64,000 nucleotides of DNA from an uncultured Porphyromonadaceae bacterium (GTDB lineage: Bacteria > Bacteroidota > Bacteroidia > Bacteroidales > Muribaculaceae). Every line of letters starts with the position of its first letter. The stretch's first letter is position 1. The stretch is taken from positions 62,001 through 126,000 of the forward strand of contig UQER01000001.1 in the NCBI GenBank assembly GCA_900540205.1, in the 5' to 3' direction. Under the pieces are notes generated by a model that was given only the letters and a program-made list of their open reading frames with translations, made no database searches and had not been told where the DNA came from. Below, piece after piece: positions 24,392 to 32,767 of this stretch. The position numbers and the translations under genes were made by a program.

Positions 24392-27376
24392 TTACTTGAG
24401 GCGTTCGCTTATCATGTTGAAGATGTCGGCCTCGTTGCCGGGATAGTTGTCGCGGAGCGAACGCAGGTATTCGTCGGCCTCGAAGGTGTCGCCCTTGCGT
24501 CGCAGCAGGTCGCTGAGCAGGATGAATCCGCGTGCCAGCCAGTAGTCGTGCGGCGGATTGGCCTCGATGAGCCTGTTGACGGTGGCGAGGGCCTGGGCGT
24601 CCTTGCCGCTGTCGGCCTGCAGTTGTGCCAGATAGTAGCAGCTTTTGGTGCCGTGGAGGCTTTCTATATCCTCGGCGAGGGTGCTCCATATCTCGGCAGC
24701 CTCGTCGTCTCGTTTGAGGTCGTGGAGGGCAAGGGCTTTTGTGAAGCTCACCTCCTTAAGTCCTGCGGCTCCCTGAGCCGACGATTCCAGCAGTTTGTCG
24801 GCTGCCTCGATGGTCTGCTCATGCAGCCCGAGGTCGCGCGAGGTGTTCATGATGCCCATGCGGGCGGTGTTGATGTCGGCTGCCGCCGAGGCTTTCTTTT
24901 CCAGAGCCTGATAGGAGGCCAGTGCATCGGCGCTCTTGCCCTGGTGCATCTCGGATTCGGCCTTGATGGTGAGGGCCTGTACGGCCTGCGGCGAGTCGGG
25001 GTATTTTTCGATGAGTTCGGCAGCGGAAGCCACAGCATCGGCCATGCGGCCATCTTCCGACGCCTTTTCGGCACTCAGCAGTGTGAGGCGTGCCAGTTCG
25101 GCTGTCTCAGGTTTGGGGGCATCGGGTACGCTGTTGATGAAGGCCACATAGTCGGACACGCGCCCCTGGTCGGCATAGAGCTGTTTGAGGTCGTCGGCTG
25201 CCACGCGGGCTTCGTCGCTCGACGGATAACGCCTGATTACGTTCTTGTAGTGCTCTATGGCTTCTGTCCGGTCGTTTTCGTTAAGATAGGTGATGGCCAG
25301 CAGCAGTTCGCCCTGACGGCCCTGTGCTGTGGAGGGGTAGCGGTTCACGAGCATGGTGTAGGTCTCGATGGCACGTGCGTTGTTGCCCATCTCGCCGTAG
25401 CTTTCACCCATGCCGAGCAGTGCCGACGGCACGAGTGCCGACTGCGGGAACCGTGCGATCATGTCGGTGAGGGTCTCTATCTTGCCGTTGTAGTCGCGGC
25501 GCAGACCTTTCATCACTCCCTGCTGGTAGATGGGATAGTCGCCGGCTTCGGGGTTGGTGTGGAACGCCTTTTCGTAGGTGGCGGCGGCTCCGGCGAAGTC
25601 GGAGGTGTAATACTGCGAATCGGCCAGACGGTTGTAGGCGTCGGCCATGAGAGCCCTGTCGGTAGTTGCTCCGGCATTTGATATGAAGCGGCTGAAATCG
25701 GCCTTGGCGTCGGCAAAATCTTTCAGCGCAAAGCGGGCATAGCCTAAATCGTAATATGCGAGTGCGCGGTTGGCGCTGCTCCCGTGGTTGCTCCGCAGAT
25801 ATTTGTTGTAGCTTTCAACGGCAGCCTTGTACTGCCCCAGGCGGTACTGGCATTCGCCTTTCCACAGCGTGGCTTCGGCGGCGGTGGCGGCATCGCGCCC
25901 CTGCATGGCGGCTGCCTGCGAGAGGTAGTTGAGCGCGCTTTCAGGTTTGCCGGCACGGAGGTCGCGTGTTCCGAGGGTGTAGAGCACCTTCTGCTTTGCG
26001 TCGAGCACACGTCCGGTGGGATTGCTAATGCGGTTGATGGCTGCAAGCGCGGCCTGATAGTTGTTGTCGGTGATATATCCGTTCACCACGTAGTCGGCCA
26101 CCTCAGGGGCGTAGGTGGAGTTGGGGTAGCGCTGCAGGAACTCCTCGAACATGGCCACCGAGCTGCCGAACGGCACTTTGCCACCCTGCATCTTGGCCAC
26201 GGCAAGATTGTAGAACGCAGCTTCCTGAACGGCCTTGTCGGCGTCCATGCGCACGGCCTTGTCGAGAGCCAGTGTGGCGGCGTTATAGTTTCCGAGTTTA
26301 AGGTAGGACTGTCCGATGTAGAGGAACGCGCTCTGGCCCATGGCCGAATCGTGGGCGGTGACAGGCGTGAGCGTGCTGATGGCTTCTTCATACTGGCCAT
26401 CCTTGAATTCGGCCATACCGAGGATGTAGCGTGCCGATGGGAGCGGATCGGCGGCTGAGGCCACGTAGGTGCGGAGGTAGGGAATCACATTGTCCTTCAT
26501 CCCCATCTGATAGTTCGATTCGCCTGCCACGCGGTTCATTTCGTTGACAAACTCCGGGTCATCAATCAGCGAAGCATTCTTCAGAAGTGCGATGGCGTTC
26601 TTGGCTGCCTGGGCATAGTTGGCGTTCATGAAATCAATCTGTGCCAGATAGTAGCTTGCTGTTACCGTGGGCATCCCGTCGGGGCGCACCTGGCGCAGCA
26701 GACTTGCGGCGCGTTTGTAGTCGCCTTTTGCATAGGCTACATATCCCTGATAGAAGCGGGCCTCGTTGGCATAATCCGCCGACGATGCCAGGCGGCTGTA
26801 GATGGCGTCGGCGGCATCGTAGTCGCCGAGTTTCAGCAGGCAGTAGGCTTCGTGATACATCGCATCGTCGGCCTGCGAGCTGTTGAGCGCATCGGTGGCC
26901 ACCTGCCGGTAGGCCTTCAGCGCGTAGGCGTATTCCCCACGGTCGAACCATGCATCGGCCACACCGAGCAGCGCTGTCTGGCGCCATGCCGATGCGGGAT
27001 AGTCGGCAAGGAACTGTTCAAGCAGCTTCATGGCGTCGGCGCCGGGTACGCTGAGCGCTGCAAGCGCCTGCACAACGCGGGCTTTTTCAGTTTCGGATGC
27101 GGTGGGGAACATATCGAGCGCCTTGTTGAGCTGGTCGAGTGAGCCACGGAAGTTTGCGCCGGCAGGCATGGCCACGCCGCGCTCCACAAATCCGGGCGTG
27201 AGCGGCGAGTTGATTCTGCCAGTTCCGGCATTCACCGGCTGCATGGCTGCGGCATTCATTGCAATCCCGATGGCAAACGCTGGCAGAAGCCCTGCTCTCA
27301 GAGCCTTGGCCGTGGTTGCGGGTATCTGATTTTTTGCAGACACCGGCAGGCCGGTGTTGAAAAAGGAGTGTTTCAT
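24392..27376 (-). CDS. Large periplasmic tetratricopeptide-repeat protein
   Basis: A 994-residue protein made almost wholly of TPR units, for example AWFDRGEYAYALKAYRQVA, YLKLGNYNAATLALDKAV and DFAGAAATYEKAFHTNPEAG, typically 34-36 residues apart. The ATG at 27376 (MKHSFFNTGL) precedes a hydrophobic segment (AGLLPAFAIGIAMNAAA) that serves as a signal or anchor. TPR solenoids scaffold protein complexes, and the next gene encodes an outer-membrane barrel. The pair may form an envelope assembly or transport unit. A -7 promoter element lies just upstream at 27398-27405, beside a 10-bp-period repeat element. Confidence 0.85.
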   Translation of the reverse strand: MKHSFFNTGLPVSAKNQIPATTAKALRAGLLPAFAIGIAMNAAAMQPVNAGTGRINSPLTPGFVERGVAMPAGANFRGSLDQLNKALDMFPTASETEKARVVQALAALSVPGADAMKLLEQFLADYPASAWRQTALLGVADAWFDRGEYAYALKAYRQVATDALNSSQADDAMYHEAYCLLKLGDYDAADAIYSRLASSADYANEARFYQGYVAYAKGDYKRAASLLRQVRPDGMPTVTASYYLAQIDFMNANYAQAAKNAIALLKNASLIDDPEFVNEMNRVAGESNYQMGMKDNVIPYLRTYVASAADPLPSARYILGMAEFKDGQYEEAISTLTPVTAHDSAMGQSAFLYIGQSYLKLGNYNAATLALDKAVRMDADKAVQEAAFYNLAVAKMQGGKVPFGSSVAMFEEFLQRYPNSTYAPEVADYVVNGYITDNNYQAALAAINRISNPTGRVLDAKQKVLYTLGTRDLRAGKPESALNYLSQAAAMQGRDAATAAEATLWKGECQYRLGQYKAAVESYNKYLRSNHGSSANRALAYYDLGYARFALKDFADAKADFSRFISNAGATTDRALMADAYNRLADSQYYTSDFAGAAATYEKAFHTNPEAGDYPIYQQGVMKGLRRDYNGKIETLTDMIARFPQSALVPSALLGMGESYGEMGNNARAIETYTMLVNRYPSTAQGRQGELLLAITYLNENDRTEAIEHYKNVIRRYPSSDEARVAADDLKQLYADQGRVSDYVAFINSVPDAPKPETAELARLTLLSAEKASEDGRMADAVASAAELIEKYPDSPQAVQALTIKAESEMHQGKSADALASYQALEKKASAAADINTARMGIMNTSRDLGLHEQTIEAADKLLESSAQGAAGLKEVSFTKALALHDLKRDDEAAEIWSTLAEDIESLHGTKSCYYLAQLQADSGKDAQALATVNRLIEANPPHDYWLARGFILLSDLLRRKGDTFEADEYLRSLRDNYPGNEADIFNMISERLK

Positions 27377-27397
27377 TGTGAGCAGATTGTTTGATTG

Positions 27398-27405
27398 CAA
27401 ATTTA
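27398..27405 (-). promoter_or_regulatory. -7 element of the TPR/barrel operon
   Basis: TAAATTTG on the minus strand lies 22 bases before the start codon, giving a very short leader. The -33 region falls inside the repeat element at 27411-27561. Confidence 0.55.
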
Positions 27406-27410
27406 CAAAA

Positions 27411-27561
27411 ATTATCAGAACTTCTCAGCTCTTATCCGCGCTTATCCGAGTAATTAAGATTATCTGAATTATCCGAGTTTATCAGAGCTTATTAGTTTAA
27501 GCTGCGGAATAAATTCTGATAAACTCTGATAAATTCTTATAAATTCTGATAAGTTCGGATA
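27411..27561. repeat. Inverted array of 10-bp units, copy 1
   Basis: The left half reads as units of the type TTATC[AC]GA(n)(n) about every 10 bases. The right half reads as their reverse complement, of the type TGATAA[AG]TTC, with the switch near 27500-27510. A second copy with the same design is at 42403-42518. It fills the gap between the TPR promoter and the yidC terminator. It has no coding potential. Confidence 0.75.
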
Positions 27562-27596
27562 AAAAGCAAGGCGATGTGCGGGGGGCACATCGCCTT
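27561..27596 (-). terminator. Intrinsic terminator of yidC
   Basis: A perfect 12-bp stem, AAGGCGATGTGC with GCACATCGCCTT and a 5-base loop, is followed on the minus strand by GCTTTTT. It stands about 75 bases after the yidC stop codon. Confidence 0.8.
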
Positions 27597-27672
27597 GGGG
27601 TATGTTAGTGCGCTGACGGCTTGGAGTGTGTCAGCGGGTCAGCGGCGGCTTGGAGCGGGTCGGTGGCGTGGG

Positions 27673-29814
27673 TTAGCGACGTCCTTTCGAATTGTTTTTG
27701 CGCTGTGCGGCCTGCTGCTCGCGGAGCATGGCCTGCTGGCGGCGCTGTGCTTCTTCAAGGCGTGCCATGAAGCCCGATTTCTTTTTGGGTTTGGCGGCGT
27801 TGGCCTTGAGCTGGGCGCGCACCTTCTCATCGTTGATGCAGGCACGGAAGATGTAGGTCTGCAGGATGGTGATGAGGAGCGACAGGAAGTAGTAGTAGCT
27901 CAGGCCCGAGGCGTAATCGTTGAACACGAACAGGAACATCACCGGCATGAGGTACATCATCCATTTCATGCCCGGCATGCCCGACGAGTTGGGCTGGTTC
28001 TGCATGTTGATGCGGGTGTAGATCACGTTGGTGGCGGTCATGAGCAGGCAGAACAGGCTCACGTGGTTGCCGTACCAGGGTATGGTGAACGGCAGGGTGA
28101 AGATTACGTCGGGGGCGGCAAGGTTGTGTGCCCACAGGAACGACTGTCCGCGCAGTTCTATACATGATGGGAAGAACCAGAACATGGCGATGAGGATAGG
28201 CATCTGCAGCAGCATGGGGAGGCAGCCCGAGAAGGGCGACGCACCGGCGCGCGAGTACAGTTCCATCGTTTTCTGGTTGCGGGTCATGGCGTTTTCCTGA
28301 CCGGGATACTTCTCGTTGATTTCCTTGATTTCAGGTGCGAGCACGCGCATTCTTGCCTGCGACACAAGGCTCTTGTAGGTGAGCGGGAACAGAATCACCT
28401 TGATGAACAGCGTGAGCAGGAAGATGATAAGTCCGTAGCTTGTGATGAATTTGCTCAGGAATGTGAACACCGGAATGATTATGAGGGTGTTGATCCATCG
28501 GAAGATGGGCCATCCCAGAGGAATCAGGCGTGTAAGGTCGAGGCTCTCCTCATGTTCGGGGTCGATCTGCTTGTCGAGGCTCGAAAGGAGGGGATAGAGG
28601 TTCGGGCCGAAGAAGATGTCGATGCTCACGGGGTTGGCCGATGTGGAGCTGTAGTCCATCGTGGCTGTGGCCGAGAGGTCCTTGACGAATTTGGGGTCAT
28701 CCTTCAGTTCGCGCGATGTGACCTCGGCGCCGATGAAGTCGCCTTTGGGAATCATCACGCTCGAGAAGAACTGGTTCTTGAAGGCCACCCAGTCCAGACG
28801 CTGGTTGAGCTTCTCGGAGTGTTCGCCCTGTGCGCTCACATCGTCGGGGGAGTCTCCGGAATATTTGTAGTGGATGCCGGAATTGCGCTCCTCGAATGTG
28901 CGTCCGCGCTCGTTGCGGCCCATGCGCTGGTGCCACTGCATCTCAACTGTGGCCACTCCCGAAGGGATCACGGAGGCCATGTTCTGCTGCAGCATCTCCA
29001 TCTTCACCACATACGAGCCTTTGGGCAGCGTGTAGCGGAGGGCCCATTCGGCACCTTTACCGAGGTCGAGTTTCATCACCACGGTGGAGTCGTTGACCAC
29101 TTCGGGGGTGAAATAGAAGTTGGAGGTGTCGAAACGCTGTGAGGCCGAGGTGAGGATGAAATTGTAGGCGGCCTCGTTCATCTGCCACACATCCACGTGG
29201 GTGGTGTCGATCTTTTCGGAAGTGTCCGATTCGGGCAGATAGTTGTAATAGTCCAGCAGTGTGGCCTGGGCTATGTTGCCTCCGTGCGAGGAGATCTGCA
29301 GGCTCAGCACATCGTTTTCGAGTGTGACAAGCTGCTCGTCGCCATTAAGATAACGGGCGAAGCCTTTGTAGCGGTCGGCGTCGGTGAGAGCCGAGCGGAG
29401 GTTGGCGATGGCGGTGCGGCGGTTTTCAGGCGTGAGGTCGGCGCCGAACTGCGAATTGACCACTGCATCATAGCTCAGTGTGGTGTCGGCAGCCTCGACG
29501 GTACCGCTCACGGTGTTGTCGGCAGCCAGGGTGAGGTTTACGGTCTTGGTGCGGTAGTTAAGCGAACCGGAAGCCGTGGTGTCAGCAGCGGCGCCTACCG
29601 AATGAATCAGTGCGGGCACCGATGCAGCCTCGGCTGCTGTGATACTGTCGATGGCGAAAGCACGTGCCGCTTCGGCTGCTTCCTTTTCCTGCTGCTCAAC
29701 GGCTTGTTGCTGCAGTTCCTGCTGTAGCTTTTCTTGGTCGCTCTGGTTGAGCCACATGAATCCGAAGATTACCAGACCCATCAGAAGCATGCCAAGGAGA
29801 GTGTTTTTATCCAT
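27673..29814 (-). CDS. yidC: Membrane protein insertase YidC
   Basis: A 713-residue inner-membrane insertase and Sec partner. The N-terminal helix (LLGMLLMGLVIFGFMWLN) is followed by a coiled, Gln-rich stretch and the large periplasmic beta-sandwich domain typical of Gram-negative YidC. The insertase core has five helices (TSYGLIIFLLTLFIKVILF, FSGCLPMLLQMPILIAMFWF, YLMPVMFLFVFNDYASGLSY). The C-terminus is basic (AQRKNNSKGRR) and could contact ribosomes. It is 30 bases downstream of pyrG, and the two are probably co-transcribed. A strong terminator follows at 27561-27596. Confidence 0.97.
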   Translation of the reverse strand: MDKNTLLGMLLMGLVIFGFMWLNQSDQEKLQQELQQQAVEQQEKEAAEAARAFAIDSITAAEAASVPALIHSVGAAADTTASGSLNYRTKTVNLTLAADNTVSGTVEAADTTLSYDAVVNSQFGADLTPENRRTAIANLRSALTDADRYKGFARYLNGDEQLVTLENDVLSLQISSHGGNIAQATLLDYYNYLPESDTSEKIDTTHVDVWQMNEAAYNFILTSASQRFDTSNFYFTPEVVNDSTVVMKLDLGKGAEWALRYTLPKGSYVVKMEMLQQNMASVIPSGVATVEMQWHQRMGRNERGRTFEERNSGIHYKYSGDSPDDVSAQGEHSEKLNQRLDWVAFKNQFFSSVMIPKGDFIGAEVTSRELKDDPKFVKDLSATATMDYSSTSANPVSIDIFFGPNLYPLLSSLDKQIDPEHEESLDLTRLIPLGWPIFRWINTLIIIPVFTFLSKFITSYGLIIFLLTLFIKVILFPLTYKSLVSQARMRVLAPEIKEINEKYPGQENAMTRNQKTMELYSRAGASPFSGCLPMLLQMPILIAMFWFFPSCIELRGQSFLWAHNLAAPDVIFTLPFTIPWYGNHVSLFCLLMTATNVIYTRINMQNQPNSSGMPGMKWMMYLMPVMFLFVFNDYASGLSYYYFLSLLITILQTYIFRACINDEKVRAQLKANAAKPKKKSGFMARLEEAQRRQQAMLREQQAAQRKNNSKGRR

Positions 29815-29844
29815 GATTTATGTTAGGGGTTACTGTTACGTTGA

Positions 29845-31458
29845 TTATTTGCGCTCGTCGCGGTAGGCTATGGCAGCGTTTACGAAGCTGCGGAACAGGG
29901 GGCTTGGATTGAGCACCGTGGAGCTGTACTCCGGATGGTACTGTGTGCCGAGGAACCAGCGTTTGCCGGGAATCTCAACCACTTCAACCAGATGCGACAG
30001 CGGGTTCTCGCCCACGCAGAGCATTCCGGCTTTTTCGAATTCCCCGCGGTATTTCTCGTTGAACTCGAAGCGGTGGCGGTGGCGTTCGCTCACATGCTCG
30101 GTGCCATAGGCAGCGGCTGCAAGTGAGCCGGGGCGCAGGTGGCAGTCATAGGCTCCCAGACGCATGGTGCCTCCCATGTTCGAGATGCTTTTCTGTTCCT
30201 CCATCAGGTCGATTACATTGTGGGGTGTGGTGGAGTTCATCTCGGTGGAGTTGGCATCGGCGTAACCCAGCACATTGCGGGTGAATTCAATCACCATGCA
30301 CTGCATGCCCAGACAGATGCCGAATGTGGGTACATCGTGCTCGCGGCACCACTTCAGGGCCACGAATTTTCCCTCGATGCCGCGCTGGCCGAATCCCGGA
30401 GCGATAATCACGCCGTCCATGTCGCGGAGGGTGCTGTCAACGTTCTGCTCGTCAAGCTTCTCCGAATGGATGTAGCGCAGGTCGAGCTTGTGGTCGGCGT
30501 ATGTGGCGGCCTGGAACAGCGCCTCGTTTATCGATTTATAGGCGTCCTGCAGCTCCACGTATTTTCCGACAAGGCCGATGGTCACCGGTTTTGTGGCGTT
30601 CTCCATCTTGTGCAGGAAGTTGAGCCACGGTGCCATATGTGGTTCGCTTTCCGATGGCGTGTGGGTGAGGCGGAGCACTATCTCGTCGAGATGCTGTTCA
30701 TGCATCTTTACGGGTACAAGATAAATCGACGGTACGTCTATCGACTGCACCACATCCTCCGGCGCCACGTTGCAGAACAGGGCGATTTTGGCGCGTACTT
30801 CGGGGGTTATTTCATGCTCCGTGCGCAGAACAAGTACGTCGGGCTGGATGCCGAGTTCTTGCAGCTGTTTTACGGAGTGCTGCGTAGGCTTGGTTTTCAG
30901 CTCCTTGGCAGCAGCTATATAAGGTACATAAGTCAGGTGGATGCAAAGACTGTCGGCACCGAGTTCCCACCGCAGCTGACGCACTGCCTCGAGGAACGGG
31001 AGCGACTCTATGTCGCCTACCACACCGCCTATCTCGGTGATTATGAAATCGTAGTCGCCGGTGTGGCCGAGCTGTTTCACACGGCGTTTTATCTCGTCGG
31101 TAATATGTGGTACAATCTGCACCGTCTTTCCCAGATAGTCGCCGCGGCGCTCCTTGTCAATGACGCTCTGGTAGATGCGTCCGGTGGTCACGTTGTTGGC
31201 GCGGGTGGTGCGTATGTCGGTGAAGCGTTCGTAGTGTCCCAGGTCAAGGTCGGCCTCATGGCCGTCTACGGTCACGTAGCATTCTCCATGCTCATAAGGG
31301 TTGAGCGTTCCCGGATCAATGTTGATGTAGGGGTCGAATTTCTGGATGGTTACTTTAAATCCCCTTGCTATCAGCAGATTGGCGAGAGATGATGAAATGA
31401 TGCCTTTCCCCAGCGAGGAAACCACGCCGCCGGTGACGAAGATGTATTTTGTGCTCAT
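29845..31458 (-). CDS. pyrG: CTP synthase
   Basis: A cytoplasmic 537-residue enzyme that aminates UTP to CTP with glutamine and ATP. The synthetase domain begins KYIFVTGGVVSSLGKGIISS and contains the P-loop and DPYINIDPGTLNPYEHGE. The class I glutamine amidotransferase domain shows the nucleophile in FGICLGMQCMV and the His-Glu pair in QYHPEYSS. Length and motifs are standard. The promoter is the -7 element at 31496-31503. yidC follows. Confidence 0.98.
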   Translation of the reverse strand: MSTKYIFVTGGVVSSLGKGIISSSLANLLIARGFKVTIQKFDPYINIDPGTLNPYEHGECYVTVDGHEADLDLGHYERFTDIRTTRANNVTTGRIYQSVIDKERRGDYLGKTVQIVPHITDEIKRRVKQLGHTGDYDFIITEIGGVVGDIESLPFLEAVRQLRWELGADSLCIHLTYVPYIAAAKELKTKPTQHSVKQLQELGIQPDVLVLRTEHEITPEVRAKIALFCNVAPEDVVQSIDVPSIYLVPVKMHEQHLDEIVLRLTHTPSESEPHMAPWLNFLHKMENATKPVTIGLVGKYVELQDAYKSINEALFQAATYADHKLDLRYIHSEKLDEQNVDSTLRDMDGVIIAPGFGQRGIEGKFVALKWCREHDVPTFGICLGMQCMVIEFTRNVLGYADANSTEMNSTTPHNVIDLMEEQKSISNMGGTMRLGAYDCHLRPGSLAAAAYGTEHVSERHRHRFEFNEKYRGEFEKAGMLCVGENPLSHLVEVVEIPGKRWFLGTQYHPEYSSTVLNPSPLFRSFVNAAIAYRDERK

Positions 31459-31495
31459 TGCAGAGTGTTTTTAATGAACAACTTTTTCCAAGCTG

Positions 31496-31503
31496 CAAAG
31501 GTA
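31496..31503 (-). promoter_or_regulatory. -7 element of the pyrG-yidC operon
   Basis: TACCTTTG on the minus strand lies 37 bases before the pyrG start. No clear -33 TTG is seen at the standard spacing. Confidence 0.55.
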
Positions 31504-31654
31504 AGAAAAAAGTTCGACACTCCGCATGCGGTGATATATGAAACAGAAACCGGAATGACAAAAATTATGGCAGAAAATAATCATGTGAAATCATGAAGAG
31601 AAATGGCCGTTCCGGTTCCTGTGATGAGTATGTTCAGTAGGTTATGCGTGACCT

Positions 31655-32755
31655 TCAGTGCGGGAGACGTATGGCCCCGAGCCATGCCAGTTTGTTCCAC
31701 TGGTCCTCGAAGGTTATGCCCCGGGTGGAGTAGCTTGAACATTTGAAACCTGTGCGTGGCGAAATGCTCAGGCAATCGGCCGGGACATGGCGTCGGGCAT
31801 GGCCTATGGCCACGGCGATCAGGGCCTCGTCGTCGGGATAGGGGGAGTGGGCGTCGGCAACGCCAAGCACCACTTTCTTCCCGGCGGGGACGTGACGGAG
31901 TATTTCCAGAGGGTAATCCTGCGACACGTTGAACGGGAGGAAGAATTTGTCGACATCGAGGGTGGCAAGCACATGGGGCATGATGTTGTCCGGATAGAGG
32001 ATGAATTCCCATTCAGGCACCACACGGTCGCCTCCGGACAGATAGATGGAGCGCTCCATGTCTGTGGGCAACCCTTCGACAGAGCGGTTGATCACCTCCA
32101 TTACCAGCTTGTGAAGCTGCATTATGTCCACGCCACCCTGAAGGAGCCGCTTGGTGAAAGTGGCGTCGCACAGGCGTCCGCAGGCCGTGTCGTCGAACTG
32201 CAGGCTTCTGCAGCCCAGACTGTGAAGATGCATGGCTGTGAGGCGGTAGGACTCCGCTATGTCGGCCACAAGCGCATCAACCGACTCATACATCCGTTCG
32301 GGATGGCCGTCGGATAGCGAGAACACACTCATCAGCAAGTCGGCCGGTGAGGGGAGGCACTCCCGGCAGCGTGCCCGGCCTCCGACAGCGTCGTGCAGGA
32401 AGCTAAAATCGCGGAAAAACGGATGCTCGGGGTTGAAGGCGATGCGCCCGGTGAGACGCACAAGGTCGCGCCGCGCCTCCACGGGCATGTAGGCGTGGCC
32501 CGTGTCCACACGTTCGCATGTTATGCCGTTGAGCCCGAACCAGAAATCCTTGTCCCAATGCTTGCGCCTCAGCTCGCCGGAAGTGATATAAGGCAACCCG
32601 ACGGCGAGCTGCCGTTCCACAATTTCCTTTACGGCTTCATCCTCGGCCTGTGTCAGATCGGGAATGCCGATGGCACCGGAAGCATGTCGGTCGATGGCAT
32701 TCGTTAGTTGGTCTGGAGCAATGAAGCTCCCTACTGCTTCAATTGGTGATGTCAT
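31655..32755 (-). CDS. MetE C-terminal-like protein without the zinc ligands
   Basis: A 366-residue barrel protein of the cobalamin-independent methionine synthase family (YxjG-type, without the N-terminal half of MetE). Family landmarks are clear: LGCRSLQFDDTACGRL, VDKFFLPFNVSQ, KKVVLGVADAHSP and LSISPRTGFKCSS. All four positions of the MetE zinc site look changed. The H-x-C motif becomes ERSIYLSGG, the conserved Glu after the hydrophobic strand becomes Pro (FFLPFN), and the final Cys of the P-x-C-G motif becomes Thr (PRTGF). Ordinary homocysteine methylation is therefore doubtful. It begins 12 bases after the DASS transporter gene and so falls under the cobalamin riboswitch at 34499-34650, which supports a methionine/B12-linked role. 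The function is unknown. Confidence 0.75.
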   Translation of the reverse strand: MTSPIEAVGSFIAPDQLTNAIDRHASGAIGIPDLTQAEDEAVKEIVERQLAVGLPYITSGELRRKHWDKDFWFGLNGITCERVDTGHAYMPVEARRDLVRLTGRIAFNPEHPFFRDFSFLHDAVGGRARCRECLPSPADLLMSVFSLSDGHPERMYESVDALVADIAESYRLTAMHLHSLGCRSLQFDDTACGRLCDATFTKRLLQGGVDIMQLHKLVMEVINRSVEGLPTDMERSIYLSGGDRVVPEWEFILYPDNIMPHVLATLDVDKFFLPFNVSQDYPLEILRHVPAGKKVVLGVADAHSPYPDDEALIAVAIGHARRHVPADCLSISPRTGFKCSSYSTRGITFEDQWNKLAWLGAIRLPH

Positions 32756-32767
32756 TATGATGTGTGT

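Noticed and set aside
30139..31392. 417-codon plus-strand frame opposite pyrG
   Set aside because: Shadow of the intact CTP synthase gene.
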